Origin: Theionarchaea archaeon
GTDB lineage: Archaea; Methanobacteriota_B; Thermococci; Methanofastidiosales; SZ-28-30
Assembly (NCBI GenBank): GCA_018992685.1
Contig: JACVGT010000018.1
Coordinates: 248,001-312,000 of the forward strand
Direction of reading: 5' to 3'
Length of the DNA stretch: 64,000 nucleotides
The notes beneath the pieces are model-generated. The model made no database searches. It had not been told where the DNA came from and saw only the letters and a program-made list of their open reading frames with translations. Within the stretch, counting starts at the first letter, position 1, and every line of letters starts with the position of its first letter. The position numbers and the translations under genes were made by a program. Of this stretch, positions 9,261-17,384 are shown in pieces.

Positions 9261-10343
9261 TCACCTCGTTACAGTCTGTTCTCGGAATACCTCCAGGTAT
9301 TCAGGATGATCCTCAAAGTATCTCCTGCACGGAGCAATCAGGGAATTGAGCTCTGCTGATACCTTGTTCTTCAAATCCTGGGGGTGCAAATTACTCTCTG
9401 CGAAATCCTTTTTCAATTCTTCATACCGCCAGTAGGTTACGTCCCCACCGAACTTTGCAGGACGTTCAATGGTGAACTCCCGCTCAATGCCTCTAAAGAG
9501 TATGTGGTCCACAATCTCCATGACAGGATTTCCCTCCACTTCTCCTGCAGGGCAGTACGCCTTCTGTATTTTCTCCTTTAGCTCTTTTTCCGAATCATGG
9601 GCGAAGACGCAGGTTTCCGGGTGTGACTTGGCCATTTTGGACGAAATCTCCAGGTCGATTGTCTCGTCCTCGTCAAATCCACCCATTTTGATGGGTCCTT
9701 GCAGCCCTGCAAGCAAGTGATAGTGGACCGCCACCGGCTTGGGAAGCCCCAGTTTGGGCCCCACATCCCTGGCCAGCATGTGTGCTTTTCTCTGGTCCAT
9801 TCCTGAACAGGCAATATCAAGTCCCATCTGGTAGATATCAGATACCTGCATGGCGGGGTAGATATACTGGGCAGCTTCTTGCAGTTCAGCTTCTTTTCTA
9901 CCCATGATGGTGAGACAGCGAGTAATCCTAGCCACGGTTGACTCTTTCAGCACTTTGATGATTCTTCCCCAGTAGTCAGAATCATCAACGAATTCGCTGC
10001 TCCACACGAACTCGACTGTATCAGGGACTCCAAGAGATAGCCATACCTTCTGGAAATACTCGCCTACCTTCCGAATAGCCTCAAGGTCACCGCCCATCTT
10101 GTTGTTGATCCACGCATGCCATTCAGCCAGGAACAACTTGAATTCTATCCCCGCTTCCATGAGATCCTTAGTTTTCAGCGCAGCCACTATCCCTGTTCCC
10201 AGGTGGGCCTTCCCTGAGGGTTCGAATCCCTGATAAGCTACAGGATGTTCCTTTGTCTCCAAGAGGTTGCGTAGCTCATCTCGGGTCACGATTTCCTCCG
10301 CAGGTTTCCTGCAGATCAGGTCGAGTCTTTCTTCTATGTCCAT
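9261..10343 (-). CDS. tyrS: Archaeal-type tyrosyl-tRNA synthetase
   Basis: 360 residues, class I synthetase that charges tRNA-Tyr. Visible: AYQGFEPSGKAHLGT (HIGH-equivalent HLGT, ~35-50), the tyrosine-pocket region YPAMQVSDIYQMGLDIACSG (~165-184) and the KMSKS-equivalent KMAKS (~225). The start is placed at ATG 10343, matching the usual MDIEERL N-terminus, with GTGATATC before it, 4 nt after the NMD3 stop. The longer reading upstream runs through the NMD3 end and lacks family resemblance. The gene sits between NMD3 and aIF1A in a translation operon. Confidence is high. Confidence 0.95.
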   Translation of the reverse strand: MDIEERLDLICRKPAEEIVTRDELRNLLETKEHPVAYQGFEPSGKAHLGTGIVAALKTKDLMEAGIEFKLFLAEWHAWINNKMGGDLEAIRKVGEYFQKVWLSLGVPDTVEFVWSSEFVDDSDYWGRIIKVLKESTVARITRCLTIMGRKEAELQEAAQYIYPAMQVSDIYQMGLDIACSGMDQRKAHMLARDVGPKLGLPKPVAVHYHLLAGLQGPIKMGGFDEDETIDLEISSKMAKSHPETCVFAHDSEKELKEKIQKAYCPAGEVEGNPVMEIVDHILFRGIEREFTIERPAKFGGDVTYWRYEELKKDFAESNLHPQDLKNKVSAELNSLIAPCRRYFEDHPEYLEVFREQTVTR

Positions 10344-10347
10344 GATA

Positions 10348-11337
10348 TCACATCCAGTAGGCGTATTCCTGAAAGAAAAGGATACTGTACCAGTTTCCAA
10401 CTTTTACTTTTATATCTTTTGGTCTTTTCAAATATCTCGTTTCAAAGTCGGGAAGCATAACCAGAACCTGAGAGGGGGTGACATCAATAACCTGGCAGTC
10501 TTTCACTGTGTACTTGGAAGAGGACAGTGCCTGGAGTTGGTTCTCACTTTCCAGGTACTCCACTTTCTTCCAAGGGAATACCTTTTCTGAATAACCATTC
10601 TTGAGGTGCAGTTTCTGTGAGGAACTTATCACTTTAAAAACCTCATTCTGGCACAGCAGTATGTCACCCGGCTTATACTTGTGCAGTAAGAAGAGAATAG
10701 TCCCTCTCTTTATGTCAGTCCCTTTCTGCCTGTCCATGCCCACAGTCGTGTATGATTCCTTCACAACTCCGCCCAGTTGCTTTCTCAGGATGTGAGCCGC
10801 CCTTAAGGCAGCTTTAGACGTTGAAAAGTAGAAATCTGTTCCTTCTTTTCGTTCTTTGATCTGTGATATAAAGTCCTTCTCTCTCAAATTTGAGACCACG
10901 ATAGAATCGATGAGTGCTCTTTCCTCTTCAGTAAGGAGGTGGTCTTGCCGTCTCACCTGGAGAACAGCCTGGTAGTATCCAGATAGCATCTTTGAGCACT
11001 GGTCACACAATGAGGGTCTCACATGGATTGTAAACTGGGTCTGCTGGACGAAAGCATGAGTCTGGTTCTCGTGGAACCACTGTCTGGCTACCACAGAGAC
11101 GGTGACTACCATGTCACGTTGTTCAATACGGTAGTCGAAATCATCCACAGGAACATGCTCTTCAACCACCTTCTCCAGGGAAATATCCCTCCACGAACCA
11201 TAGTGTAGAGCACCGCATTCCTTGCACTTTGAGAGTTTCAAATTTCTGATGAATAGAGGAGGCTGTCCTTCCAGAAAACATGGTTCGCACAGTCCCTCGA
11301 TGCGGGCCTTCCTCTTACCACACTGAAAGCACATCAT
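10348..11337 (-). CDS. NMD3 homologue, 60S/50S ribosome export/assembly family
   Basis: 329 residues. The N-terminus carries the NMD3 zinc-binding Cys pairs: CFQCGKR (3-6), LCEPCF (17-20), CKECGALHYGSW (~37-48) and a further LCDQCSKM (~110). In eukaryotes NMD3 binds the large subunit and adapts it to Crm1; the archaeal protein is inferred to act in late 50S maturation. The start ATG overlaps the DUF424 stop (ATGA). Cotranscription with aIF2beta, DUF424 and TyrRS supports the translation role. Confidence in the family is high; the archaeal role is inferred from homologues. Confidence 0.93.
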   Translation of the reverse strand: MMCFQCGKRKARIEGLCEPCFLEGQPPLFIRNLKLSKCKECGALHYGSWRDISLEKVVEEHVPVDDFDYRIEQRDMVVTVSVVARQWFHENQTHAFVQQTQFTIHVRPSLCDQCSKMLSGYYQAVLQVRRQDHLLTEEERALIDSIVVSNLREKDFISQIKERKEGTDFYFSTSKAALRAAHILRKQLGGVVKESYTTVGMDRQKGTDIKRGTILFLLHKYKPGDILLCQNEVFKVISSSQKLHLKNGYSEKVFPWKKVEYLESENQLQALSSSKYTVKDCQVIDVTPSQVLVMLPDFETRYLKRPKDIKVKVGNWYSILFFQEYAYWM

Positions 11338-11630
11338 AGTCTGACCATTTGGGCGTGCACAGTCTCTCCAATTTGAAGGACATTTTCTGGGTCAACAAGT
11401 CCCAGCTCAACAGCTTTTCCCACAATTTTCTCACCCACTAAATTCAGAATGGTGGCCCTAAGCAGGAAAGCTCCGGAAGCATCCAGTGTTATGCACTCAC
11501 CGCAGTAGAAATCCTCCTTCACCTCCAGATACAGATCATCTTCCTGGAATGTTCTTCCTGCAAGCTCAGCATCACACCCTGCCACCAGTGTTTCGGTGCC
11601 TGTCCTGAACATTCTCACGAAGACATCCAT
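11334..11630 (-). CDS. DUF424 conserved archaeal protein
   Basis: About 98 residues. The pattern matches DUF424: MDVFVRMFRTGTETLVAGCD, then GRTFQEDDLYLEV, and a conserved ATILNLVGEKIVGKAVELGLVDPENVL ending HAQMVRL. The function is unknown, but the family is very often placed next to aIF2beta and NMD3 in archaea, suggesting a link to translation or ribosome assembly. The start is ATG 11630, which overlaps the aIF2beta stop by one base (TAATG); the longer upstream reading runs inside aIF2beta and has no family support. Confidence 0.9.
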   Translation of the reverse strand: MDVFVRMFRTGTETLVAGCDAELAGRTFQEDDLYLEVKEDFYCGECITLDASGAFLLRATILNLVGEKIVGKAVELGLVDPENVLQIGETVHAQMVRL

Positions 11631-12046
11631 TAGATCGACCTGACAGAGTGCCTGGCACCACATGCTTCACACTGCAAGAACACAATTCTGCCTTCCCTGA
11701 AGAGACGGGTATCAGGTTTTCCACACTCGTGACACAGCACATAAATGGCAGCATACTTCTCTACTTTTTCATTGATCTGATAACTGGAGAACCGCCCCTG
11801 AAATACAGCACCCCTGCTCTCGAAGTTACCTGATGTAGCCAGTTCGCCAGAGAGGAATTTCATGAGATGGCTGGGATCGCGGCTCATTCTCTGAGCAATC
11901 TCCTGGAAATTCTTGATAATTGTCCGATTACCCATGGTGAAGGAATCAGATTTAGGTATCTCAAACCTGCTCTTCTCAAAGACTTTTTCCGGCAGTTTGG
12001 AAAGAGCACGATCCAGCATATTTTCATAAGCATACGTGAATTCCAT
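11630..12046 (-). CDS. Translation initiation factor aIF2, beta subunit
   Basis: 138 residues, the usual length. The N-terminal helix (YENMLDRALSKLP), the alpha/beta core with NRTIIKNFQEIAQRMSRDPSHLMKFL and the C-terminal C4 zinc ribbon (CHECGKPDTRL...FLQCEACGAR) are all present. With aIF2alpha and gamma it delivers Met-tRNAi to the 30S subunit. It is the first gene of the minus-strand translation operon aIF2beta-DUF424-NMD3-TyrRS-aIF1A-RIO1-KH; junctions are overlaps or gaps of 12 nt or less. A TATA box (GTTTATAAAC, 12063-12072) lies about 22 nt before ATG 12046, so the mRNA is probably leaderless. Confidence is very high. Confidence 0.97.
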   Translation of the reverse strand: MEFTYAYENMLDRALSKLPEKVFEKSRFEIPKSDSFTMGNRTIIKNFQEIAQRMSRDPSHLMKFLSGELATSGNFESRGAVFQGRFSSYQINEKVEKYAAIYVLCHECGKPDTRLFREGRIVFLQCEACGARHSVRSI

Positions 12047-12061
12047 GAAGTGATTTCATTT

Positions 12062-12073
12062 GTATGTTTATAA
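12062..12073 (-). promoter_or_regulatory. TATA box of the translation operon
   Basis: GTTTATAAAC sits about 22 nt before the aIF2beta ATG with no SD, consistent with a leaderless operon mRNA. Confidence 0.6.
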
Positions 12074-12600
12074 ACCTGGTGGTAGATTGTCGCTTGCTAG
12101 AAGCGAATTTTCAGACAGGAGAAGTGATCTCATTGAGGTAAGACACCCATGCCCGCCACTTTTTGAGAGATAACTTCCACACCAAACAAAACAGAGGCAA
12201 AAGGAGAAAAAAGATTCACCGGAAGAATGAATATCTCAGGGAGGTGGGTCATCTGGCGCGAATCCCAAGAGGTCCCAGAACATCATCGCATTCAACGCAC
12301 CTCCGGGCACCAGACGTTCTGTGCTGCGCTGTGGTGCTGCTCATAGCCACAATGCTGATGGTTTCTCTACTTGCAGAACATCTTTCTCTATTTGCCTTTT
12401 CCACCCTTACCCAGTTCAGTGGACACTGAGCACTGTCTTCTCAGTTCCACCAGATGACCCATGGGTGGTAATGTCCACTACTTATTTGGAGGTCAGGATT
12501 AATAAAGATTTCCCTTGTATCACATAAGCAGGTTTAGACCTCGATGGTGTGGATGACTTTCTTCTCATTTTTCCTGATTCATAGATACAACACCATGAGT
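12074..12600. other. About 525 bp with no convincing gene
   Basis: Both strands have only short, low-quality reading frames. On the minus strand, short Cys-containing stretches in different frames (around 12250-12380) are faintly like a broken zinc-ribbon protein, but no frame carries a full CxxC pair set and I do not call a pseudogene. Confidence 0.3.
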
Positions 12601-13926
12601 CTAGAGTACTTGAATTCTCTTCCACCCGCCTCTCTTGAACCTGAGCGCTACAAAGAAGGCCCTTGCAGCATATTCCACGACCATGGCAATCCAGGCTCCA
12701 ACAACTCCCCAACCGAGGCTAAACCCAAGTGCCATGGCAAGAGGGATTCTAAACCCGTACAACCCTACTGTGGACGCATATAATGGCCACTTCGTATCCC
12801 CTGCACCCCGCAATGCACCTCCAAGAGTAAAATGAGTTGCTATTCCCGGCATTCCGAAAGCAAGAAGCCTGATGAATATCACCGCCCTGTCAATGACCGC
12901 TTCCTCTCTCACAAATATCACGGCAATGTCCCTGGCAAAGATGAAAATGAGAATACCCACAATTCCCATGAGCACCAAGGAAAGTCTACATGCTTCCCAT
13001 CCACTTTTCTCTGCTTCTGCGGGCTTTCCTGCGCCCAGATTCTGACCCACCAGCGCAGTTGCAGCAATTGCAAATCCAAATCCAGGCATGAAGGCAAAGC
13101 TTTGTATCCTGATTCCAATCTGGTGAGCAGCAATACTTTCTGTCCCGAAAGATGTGATGATCACCATGTACGCCAGAAACCCTATCTGAATCACCAGTTG
13201 TTCCAAGGCTGCGGGAGTGCCAACATTCAGGACTTTTCTAACCGTGGAAGAATCCAGTGAAAATCTCCTGAAAGACACGTATAGTTTCAGCTTTCTCTGC
13301 TTGAGGAGCACCAAATATATGCTGGCACCCACGACGAAAGAAATCGTTGTCCCCAATGCAGCCCCCTTCACACCCATGGGCTCAAATCCCAATTTCCCGA
13401 AGATCAGTATGTAGTTCAATCCTACATTGGTCACATTGATGAGGGAACTAATGATCAGAGGGGTCTTCGTGTCACCTGCTCCTCTCAGAGCCTGAGCTGA
13501 AGCAAGACATATAAAAATAAACCCGATACCCAAGGCAGCGATCTCAAGATACTGGGAACCCAGAGCCAGGACTTCTTTTTCTGCCTGATATATCTGCAGG
13601 AGACCACCTGCAAAGAAGTACAGGAAAGGTGTTAGGAGGAAGGCTCCCGCGGCACCTGAAACCAGTGATTGTTCCAGAACGTGCCTGGCCTGTTCTATGT
13701 TTTCTTCTCCAATACTCCTGGCCACCATGGCTACAGTCCCTGCTGTCACTGCAATCATCAGGGATTGAAAGATAAACACAACCTGGCCGCCCAGCCCGAC
13801 GGAAGCAAGGTAGTCTGCTCCCAGACTTCCCACCATAATCATGTCTGCTGTAAGGGTTAACGTGTGAAGAAGATTGTCAATGACTGCGGGCCATGCAAGT
13901 GCCAGAATATCTCTCCTTGTTTGCAT
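12601..13926 (-). CDS. MATE-family multidrug/toxin efflux transporter
   Basis: 441 residues, about 12 hydrophobic segments in two related halves. Typical features: LALAWPAVIDNLLHTLTLTADMIMVG in TM1, ALRGAGDTKTPLIIS at the end of TM6, AAHQIGIRIQSFAFMPGFGFAIAATALVGQNLGAG in TM8-9 and GGALRGAGDTKWPLY near TM11. MATE proteins export cationic drugs or metabolites by H+ or Na+ antiport across the cytoplasmic membrane. It is a single gene with a TATA box (CTTTATAAGC, ~13947) before ATG 13926. The substrate is unknown. Family confidence is high. Confidence 0.93.
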   Translation of the reverse strand: MQTRRDILALAWPAVIDNLLHTLTLTADMIMVGSLGADYLASVGLGGQVVFIFQSLMIAVTAGTVAMVARSIGEENIEQARHVLEQSLVSGAAGAFLLTPFLYFFAGGLLQIYQAEKEVLALGSQYLEIAALGIGFIFICLASAQALRGAGDTKTPLIISSLINVTNVGLNYILIFGKLGFEPMGVKGAALGTTISFVVGASIYLVLLKQRKLKLYVSFRRFSLDSSTVRKVLNVGTPAALEQLVIQIGFLAYMVIITSFGTESIAAHQIGIRIQSFAFMPGFGFAIAATALVGQNLGAGKPAEAEKSGWEACRLSLVLMGIVGILIFIFARDIAVIFVREEAVIDRAVIFIRLLAFGMPGIATHFTLGGALRGAGDTKWPLYASTVGLYGFRIPLAMALGFSLGWGVVGAWIAMVVEYAARAFFVALRFKRGGWKRIQVL

Positions 13927-14201
13927 TATGGTGCAGATATACCATCAGCTTATAAAGACTTCGGTCTCGCATGGGAAAAGACGCTGGAAAGACAAATTCC
14001 TATGTTTAGAGGAGAAAGCAGCTAGGTTTCCGCATTAAAACTTTGAACAAGAGGGTACACCAAGAAATCCGGTTTTGAATAAATGAGGAAAAATATTTAA
14101 AGATCACAACTATTGTATCTTTGGCAAGAACCTGGAAATAGTAAGTCCTTCATGTCATCAGGACGTATCCATTCCAGAACAATACTAAAGGAGGTATTAT
14201 T
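13927..14201. promoter_or_regulatory. Divergent promoter region, oxygen-defence operon promoter
   Basis: On the plus strand AAAATATTTAAAG (~14090-14102) is a TATA box for the rubredoxin operon, giving a leader of roughly 75-80 nt that ends in the SD AAAGGAGG (14187-14194), 7 nt before ATG 14202. On the minus strand CTTTATAAGC (~13947) serves the MATE gene. No ORF is seen. Confidence 0.55.
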
Positions 14202-14363
14202 ATGGATAAATACGAGTGTAGTGTGTGTGGCTATGTCTATGATCCAGAAAAAGGTGATCCTGATTCTGGTATAGACCCTGGAACACCTTTTGAAGACCTG
14301 CCTGAAGACTGGGTGTGCCCTGTATGTGGGGCACCACGAGAGGTCTTTAAGAAGGTGAACTAA
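14202..14363 (+). CDS. Rubredoxin
   Basis: 53 residues. The two CxxCG knuckles ([19 protein letters not shown] near residues 6-9 and CPVCGAP near 39-42) coordinate a single Fe(Cys)4. The protein is a one-electron carrier and most likely feeds the flavodiiron protein (adjacent) and superoxide reductase or rubrerythrin downstream. It has a strong SD 7 nt upstream. Its TAA stop overlaps the next gene's ATG (TAATG), so electron donor and acceptor are translationally coupled. Confidence is very high. Confidence 0.97.
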   Translation: MDKYECSVCGYVYDPEKGDPDSGIDPGTPFEDLPEDWVCPVCGAPREVFKKVN

Positions 14364-15538
14364 TGACAATAAGGAAAATAAAAGAAGGCATATACTGGGC
14401 TGGGTCCCTGGATTGGGATCGCAGGCTTTTCGATGAATTGATCCCTCTTCCGGATGGTACTACCTACAATTCGTATATTGTAGAAGGTGAGAAGACTGCG
14501 CTCATTGATACTGTCGATCCAACCAAAGGGCAAGAGCTGGTGGACAACCTCACTGCATGGGGAGGTTCCATCGATTTCGTTGTGGCAAACCATGCAGAAC
14601 AGGACCATTCAGGGTCTATACCAAGAGTACTGACGCTTTTCCCCCACGCCAAGGTAGTAACGAATTCCAAGTGCAAGAACATGCTCATGGATCTGTTGTT
14701 AATCCCTGAGGAAAAATTCTTGACAGTCAATGATGGTGAGACGCTCTCTCTGGGGAACAGGACGCTGCAGTTCTTTATGACTCCCTGGGTCCACTGGCCA
14801 GAAACGATGGTCACTTACCTGAAGGAGGAAAGAATCTTATTCAGTTGTGATTTCCTTGGCTCCCACCTGGCAGCCAGCCACCTATTCGCTCGAGACAAGG
14901 AAAAGGTGTTTGAATCTGCCAAGAGGTACTATGCTGAGATCATGATGCCCTTCAGAACCAGCATTAGAAGTCACCTGGAGAAACTTGATGCTCTCACAGT
15001 TAATATTGTTGCGCCCAGCCACGGTCCTCTGCATGATGAACCGCACTTCATCCTGGACTGCTACAGGGAATGGGTTTCCGACACGGTGAAGAACGAAGTT
15101 GTCCTCCCTTTTGTGTCCATGCATCAGAGCACCCGGGCCATGGTGGACTATTTAGTTGACGCACTCATTGATCGAAACATCACCGTTAAACCTTTCAATC
15201 TGATCCAAACAGACATCGGAGAGCTGGCCAAGGCGCTGGTCGATGCCGCCACCCTGGTGATCGCATGCCCAACAGTCCTTGCAGGACCTCACCCTGCAGC
15301 TGTGTATGCTGCATACCTGGCCGGCGCGCTCCGGCCCAAGACCAGGATCGTAGGTATTATTGGATCCTATGGGTGGGGAGGAAAGTCAGTGGAAACCCTC
15401 AGCCAACTGATTCAGAATCTCACAGTTGAAGTCCTCGATCCTGTGCTGATAAAGGGCTATCCTGAGCAGGAGGACTTCAGATTGCTGGAAAATCTGGCAG
15501 ACGAAATCCTTAAAAAGCACAAAGCACTAAATATATGA
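14363..15538 (+). CDS. fprA: A-type flavoprotein (flavodiiron O2/NO reductase)
   Basis: 391 residues. The N-terminal metallo-beta-lactamase-like domain has the diiron ligands of NHAEQDHSGS (HxExDH, ~78-88), a further His region WVHWPETM (~145) and SHGPLHD (~224). The C-terminal flavodoxin domain (~250-391) begins VVLPFVSMHQSTRAMVDYL and carries the FMN-binding IVGIIGSYGWGGKSVE segment. It reduces O2 to water (or NO to N2O) with electrons from rubredoxin, detoxifying oxygen in anaerobes. Overlap with the rubredoxin gene supports this pairing. Confidence is high. Confidence 0.95.
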   Translation: MTIRKIKEGIYWAGSLDWDRRLFDELIPLPDGTTYNSYIVEGEKTALIDTVDPTKGQELVDNLTAWGGSIDFVVANHAEQDHSGSIPRVLTLFPHAKVVTNSKCKNMLMDLLLIPEEKFLTVNDGETLSLGNRTLQFFMTPWVHWPETMVTYLKEERILFSCDFLGSHLAASHLFARDKEKVFESAKRYYAEIMMPFRTSIRSHLEKLDALTVNIVAPSHGPLHDEPHFILDCYREWVSDTVKNEVVLPFVSMHQSTRAMVDYLVDALIDRNITVKPFNLIQTDIGELAKALVDAATLVIACPTVLAGPHPAAVYAAYLAGALRPKTRIVGIIGSYGWGGKSVETLSQLIQNLTVEVLDPVLIKGYPEQEDFRLLENLADEILKKHKALNI

Positions 15539-15550
15539 GGAGAAAAGAAT

Positions 15551-15835
15551 ATGGAAGAGAAAATGCCTTTGATTGGGGATACCTTCCCTCAGGTAGAAGT
15601 GGCGACGACACGTGGTAGAAAAACTTTACCTGATGCATATTCAGGTAGGTGGGAGGTCTTTTTCAGTCACCCTGCTGATTTTATACCAGTGTACACTGCT
15701 GAATTCGTGGCTTTTCAGAAGAAATGTAACCAGTTCAACCCTCTGAATCGTGGATTTATTGGGCTGAGAGTGAATCAGGTATTTTCTCACCTCAGATGGG
15801 TCGGATGGATCAATCAGATGAAGAAACTGCCCTGA
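15551..15835 (+). pseudogene. Decayed peroxiredoxin (1-Cys/Prx6-like), catalytic Cys lost
   Basis: 94 residues correspond to only the first half of an archaeal peroxiredoxin of about 215 residues: [57 protein letters not shown]. Where active peroxiredoxins have PADFTPVCTTEF, this reads [12 protein letters not shown], so the peroxidatic Cys is Tyr. The frame then stops (TGA) and the second half, including the conserved Arg, is absent; only 64 bp separate it from the SOR gene. It still has an SD-like GAGGAGA and sits in the operon, so a short protein may be made, but peroxidase activity is very unlikely. It could be a repurposed domain, but decay is simpler. Confidence 0.8.
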
Positions 15836-15899
15836 AGAGAACCAGGGAGTACCAGTAGCATGACTGGTCCCGCCATAAGAAGCAAAAAGGAGGTATATT

Positions 15900-16277
15900 A
15901 TGACAAAAAGACTGCAGGTGTATAAGTGTAATGTATGTGGGAATATTGTGGAAGTCCTGCACGAAGGTGTGGGACAGTTGGTCTGTTGTGGACAGCCCAT
16001 GGAGTTGATGGTACCAAAGACTGAAGACGTGGGAAAGGAAAAACACGTTCCCGTTATACAGAAAGAGAAAGACAGTATCACAGTGAAGGTGGGCTCTGTT
16101 CCTCATCCCATGGAGGAAAACCATTATATTGAGTGGATTGAGGTCATTGCGGATGGTCGGGCGTATCGTAAATTCTTAACCCCCGGTGACAGCCCAGAGG
16201 CGGAATTCACGATTACATTTGGGACTCTTGAAGTGAGGGAGTACTGTAACGTCCATGGATTGTGGAAGACCGTGTGA
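15900..16277 (+). CDS. dfx: Desulfoferrodoxin-type superoxide reductase (2Fe-SOR)
   Basis: 125 residues. The N-terminal desulforedoxin knuckle (YKCNVCG, ~9-13, and VCCGQPM, ~29-30) binds a structural Fe(Cys)4. The catalytic centre II ligands are in [13 protein letters not shown] (two His, ~68-75) and YCNVHGLW (Cys and His, ~115-119). It reduces superoxide to H2O2 using rubredoxin electrons without making O2. Preceded by AAGGAGG 7 nt before ATG. It is part of the rubredoxin-fprA-ferritin-rubrerythrin operon. H2O2 produced would be passed to rubrerythrin, since the operon's peroxiredoxin is broken. Confidence 0.96.
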   Translation: MTKRLQVYKCNVCGNIVEVLHEGVGQLVCCGQPMELMVPKTEDVGKEKHVPVIQKEKDSITVKVGSVPHPMEENHYIEWIEVIADGRAYRKFLTPGDSPEAEFTITFGTLEVREYCNVHGLWKTV

Positions 16278-16286
16278 GGTGCTGTC

Positions 16287-16808
16287 ATGATAGGAAAAGC
16301 GGTAGAGAAGGCCCTTAACACTCAGTTAAATGCTGAGTTGTATTCTTCGTACCTGTATCTGTCCATGTCATCCTGGTTCAGTTTTCAGAACCTAGATGGA
16401 TTCGCCAATTGGATGCGGGTGCAGGCACAGGAGGAGTTAGTTCACGCCATGAAATTCTATGACTACCTCATTCAAAGGAATGGACGAGTGCTCCTCCTTG
16501 CTGTGGATGCCCCGCCTACGGAGTGGGACTCCCCTGACGCAGTATTTGAACACACATATCAGCATGAGCAGAAGGTCACTGGACTGATCAACGAATTGGT
16601 TGACCTGTCCATTTCAGAAAAAGACCACGCCACCCACATGGTTCTCCAGTGGTTTGTGGATGAACAGGTAGAGGAAGAATCATCAGCAGCTGAAATCCTA
16701 GGAAAAATCAGGATGCTGAAAGAAAGTAAGAGCGGGATATATATTTTGGACAGAGAACTCAATCAGAGGGTATTCACACCTCCTCCTGCCCAGCAACCTG
16801 TGGAGTAG
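16287..16808 (+). CDS. ftn: Ferritin (24-mer iron storage)
   Basis: 173 residues, typical of archaeal/bacterial non-haem ferritin. Ferroxidase ligands are visible: [10 protein letters not shown] (Glu17), [16 protein letters not shown] (Glu50, His53), [12 protein letters not shown] (Glu94) and [12 protein letters not shown] (Glu/Gln near 127-130). It oxidises Fe2+ and stores it as a ferric core, keeping free iron from Fenton chemistry. It begins 9 nt after the SOR gene in the oxygen-defence operon. Confidence is high. Confidence 0.95.
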   Translation: MIGKAVEKALNTQLNAELYSSYLYLSMSSWFSFQNLDGFANWMRVQAQEELVHAMKFYDYLIQRNGRVLLLAVDAPPTEWDSPDAVFEHTYQHEQKVTGLINELVDLSISEKDHATHMVLQWFVDEQVEEESSAAEILGKIRMLKESKSGIYILDRELNQRVFTPPPAQQPVE

Positions 16809-16828
16809 CACCATTGAGAGGTGTGCAA

Positions 16829-17320
16829 ATGGACCTGAGTAAGTACAGCCTGAAGGACTTGCTGCTTGCTGCACTGAAAAGCGAGGTTGAAAGCAGGACT
16901 GTGTATGAAACACTCGCTCACAGAGTGAAGAACGCATTTCTCAAAGATCGTCTCGTATTCCTGGCCAGTGAAGAAAAGAAGCATGGGACTTTTATTGAAG
17001 GAGTGTACAAGAAGATGTTCCCGCAAGATACCCTCGCTCTACCTGACGAGACTCCCGTCCCATTGCCTCTGGTAAGGATTCCCACGGAAGACATCCCCCT
17101 AAGTGTGGTCTTTGAGCAAGCCATGGAAGCAGAAAAAGCCTCCAGTCAGTTCTATCAAGGGCTAGTACATCAATTCCAGGACATCAGGATGCAGAAGACG
17201 TTGGATGCTTTTGGGGCCATGGAAATGGATCATTACAGAATTCTTGAAGCTGAACTCAAGACAGTGAAGCGGTTTGAAACCTTCGACTCAGAGTGGCCCA
17301 TGATGAACGTAGGGCCATAG
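16829..17320 (+). CDS. Ferritin-like diiron protein (rubrerythrin-like, no rubredoxin domain)
   Basis: 163 residues. Two ExxH-type helices pairs fit a diiron four-helix bundle: ALKSEVESRTVYETL (Glu), ASEEKKHGTFIEGVY (E-x-x-H), EQAMEAEKASSQFYQGL (Glu) and MEMDHYRILEAEL (E-x-x-H). It resembles the erythrin/YciE-like DUF2202-type ferritin-like group; no C-terminal rubredoxin knuckle is present. Probably a peroxidase or iron oxidase. The start is set at ATG 16829 because AGAGGTG lies 5 nt upstream; an in-frame TTG at 16814 has no SD. It lies between ferritin and rubrerythrin. Confidence 0.85.
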   Translation: MDLSKYSLKDLLLAALKSEVESRTVYETLAHRVKNAFLKDRLVFLASEEKKHGTFIEGVYKKMFPQDTLALPDETPVPLPLVRIPTEDIPLSVVFEQAMEAEKASSQFYQGLVHQFQDIRMQKTLDAFGAMEMDHYRILEAELKTVKRFETFDSEWPMMNVGP

Positions 17321-17384
17321 ATTCAAAGGAACAAGACAGGTGCAGGTCACCTACCTGATGGAATTTCCAAAAAGATGTGATATC

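Noticed and set aside
12163-12429. 88-codon ORF in the gap after the translation operon
   Set aside because: No start signal, His/Ser/Cys-rich chance-like sequence, no similarity.
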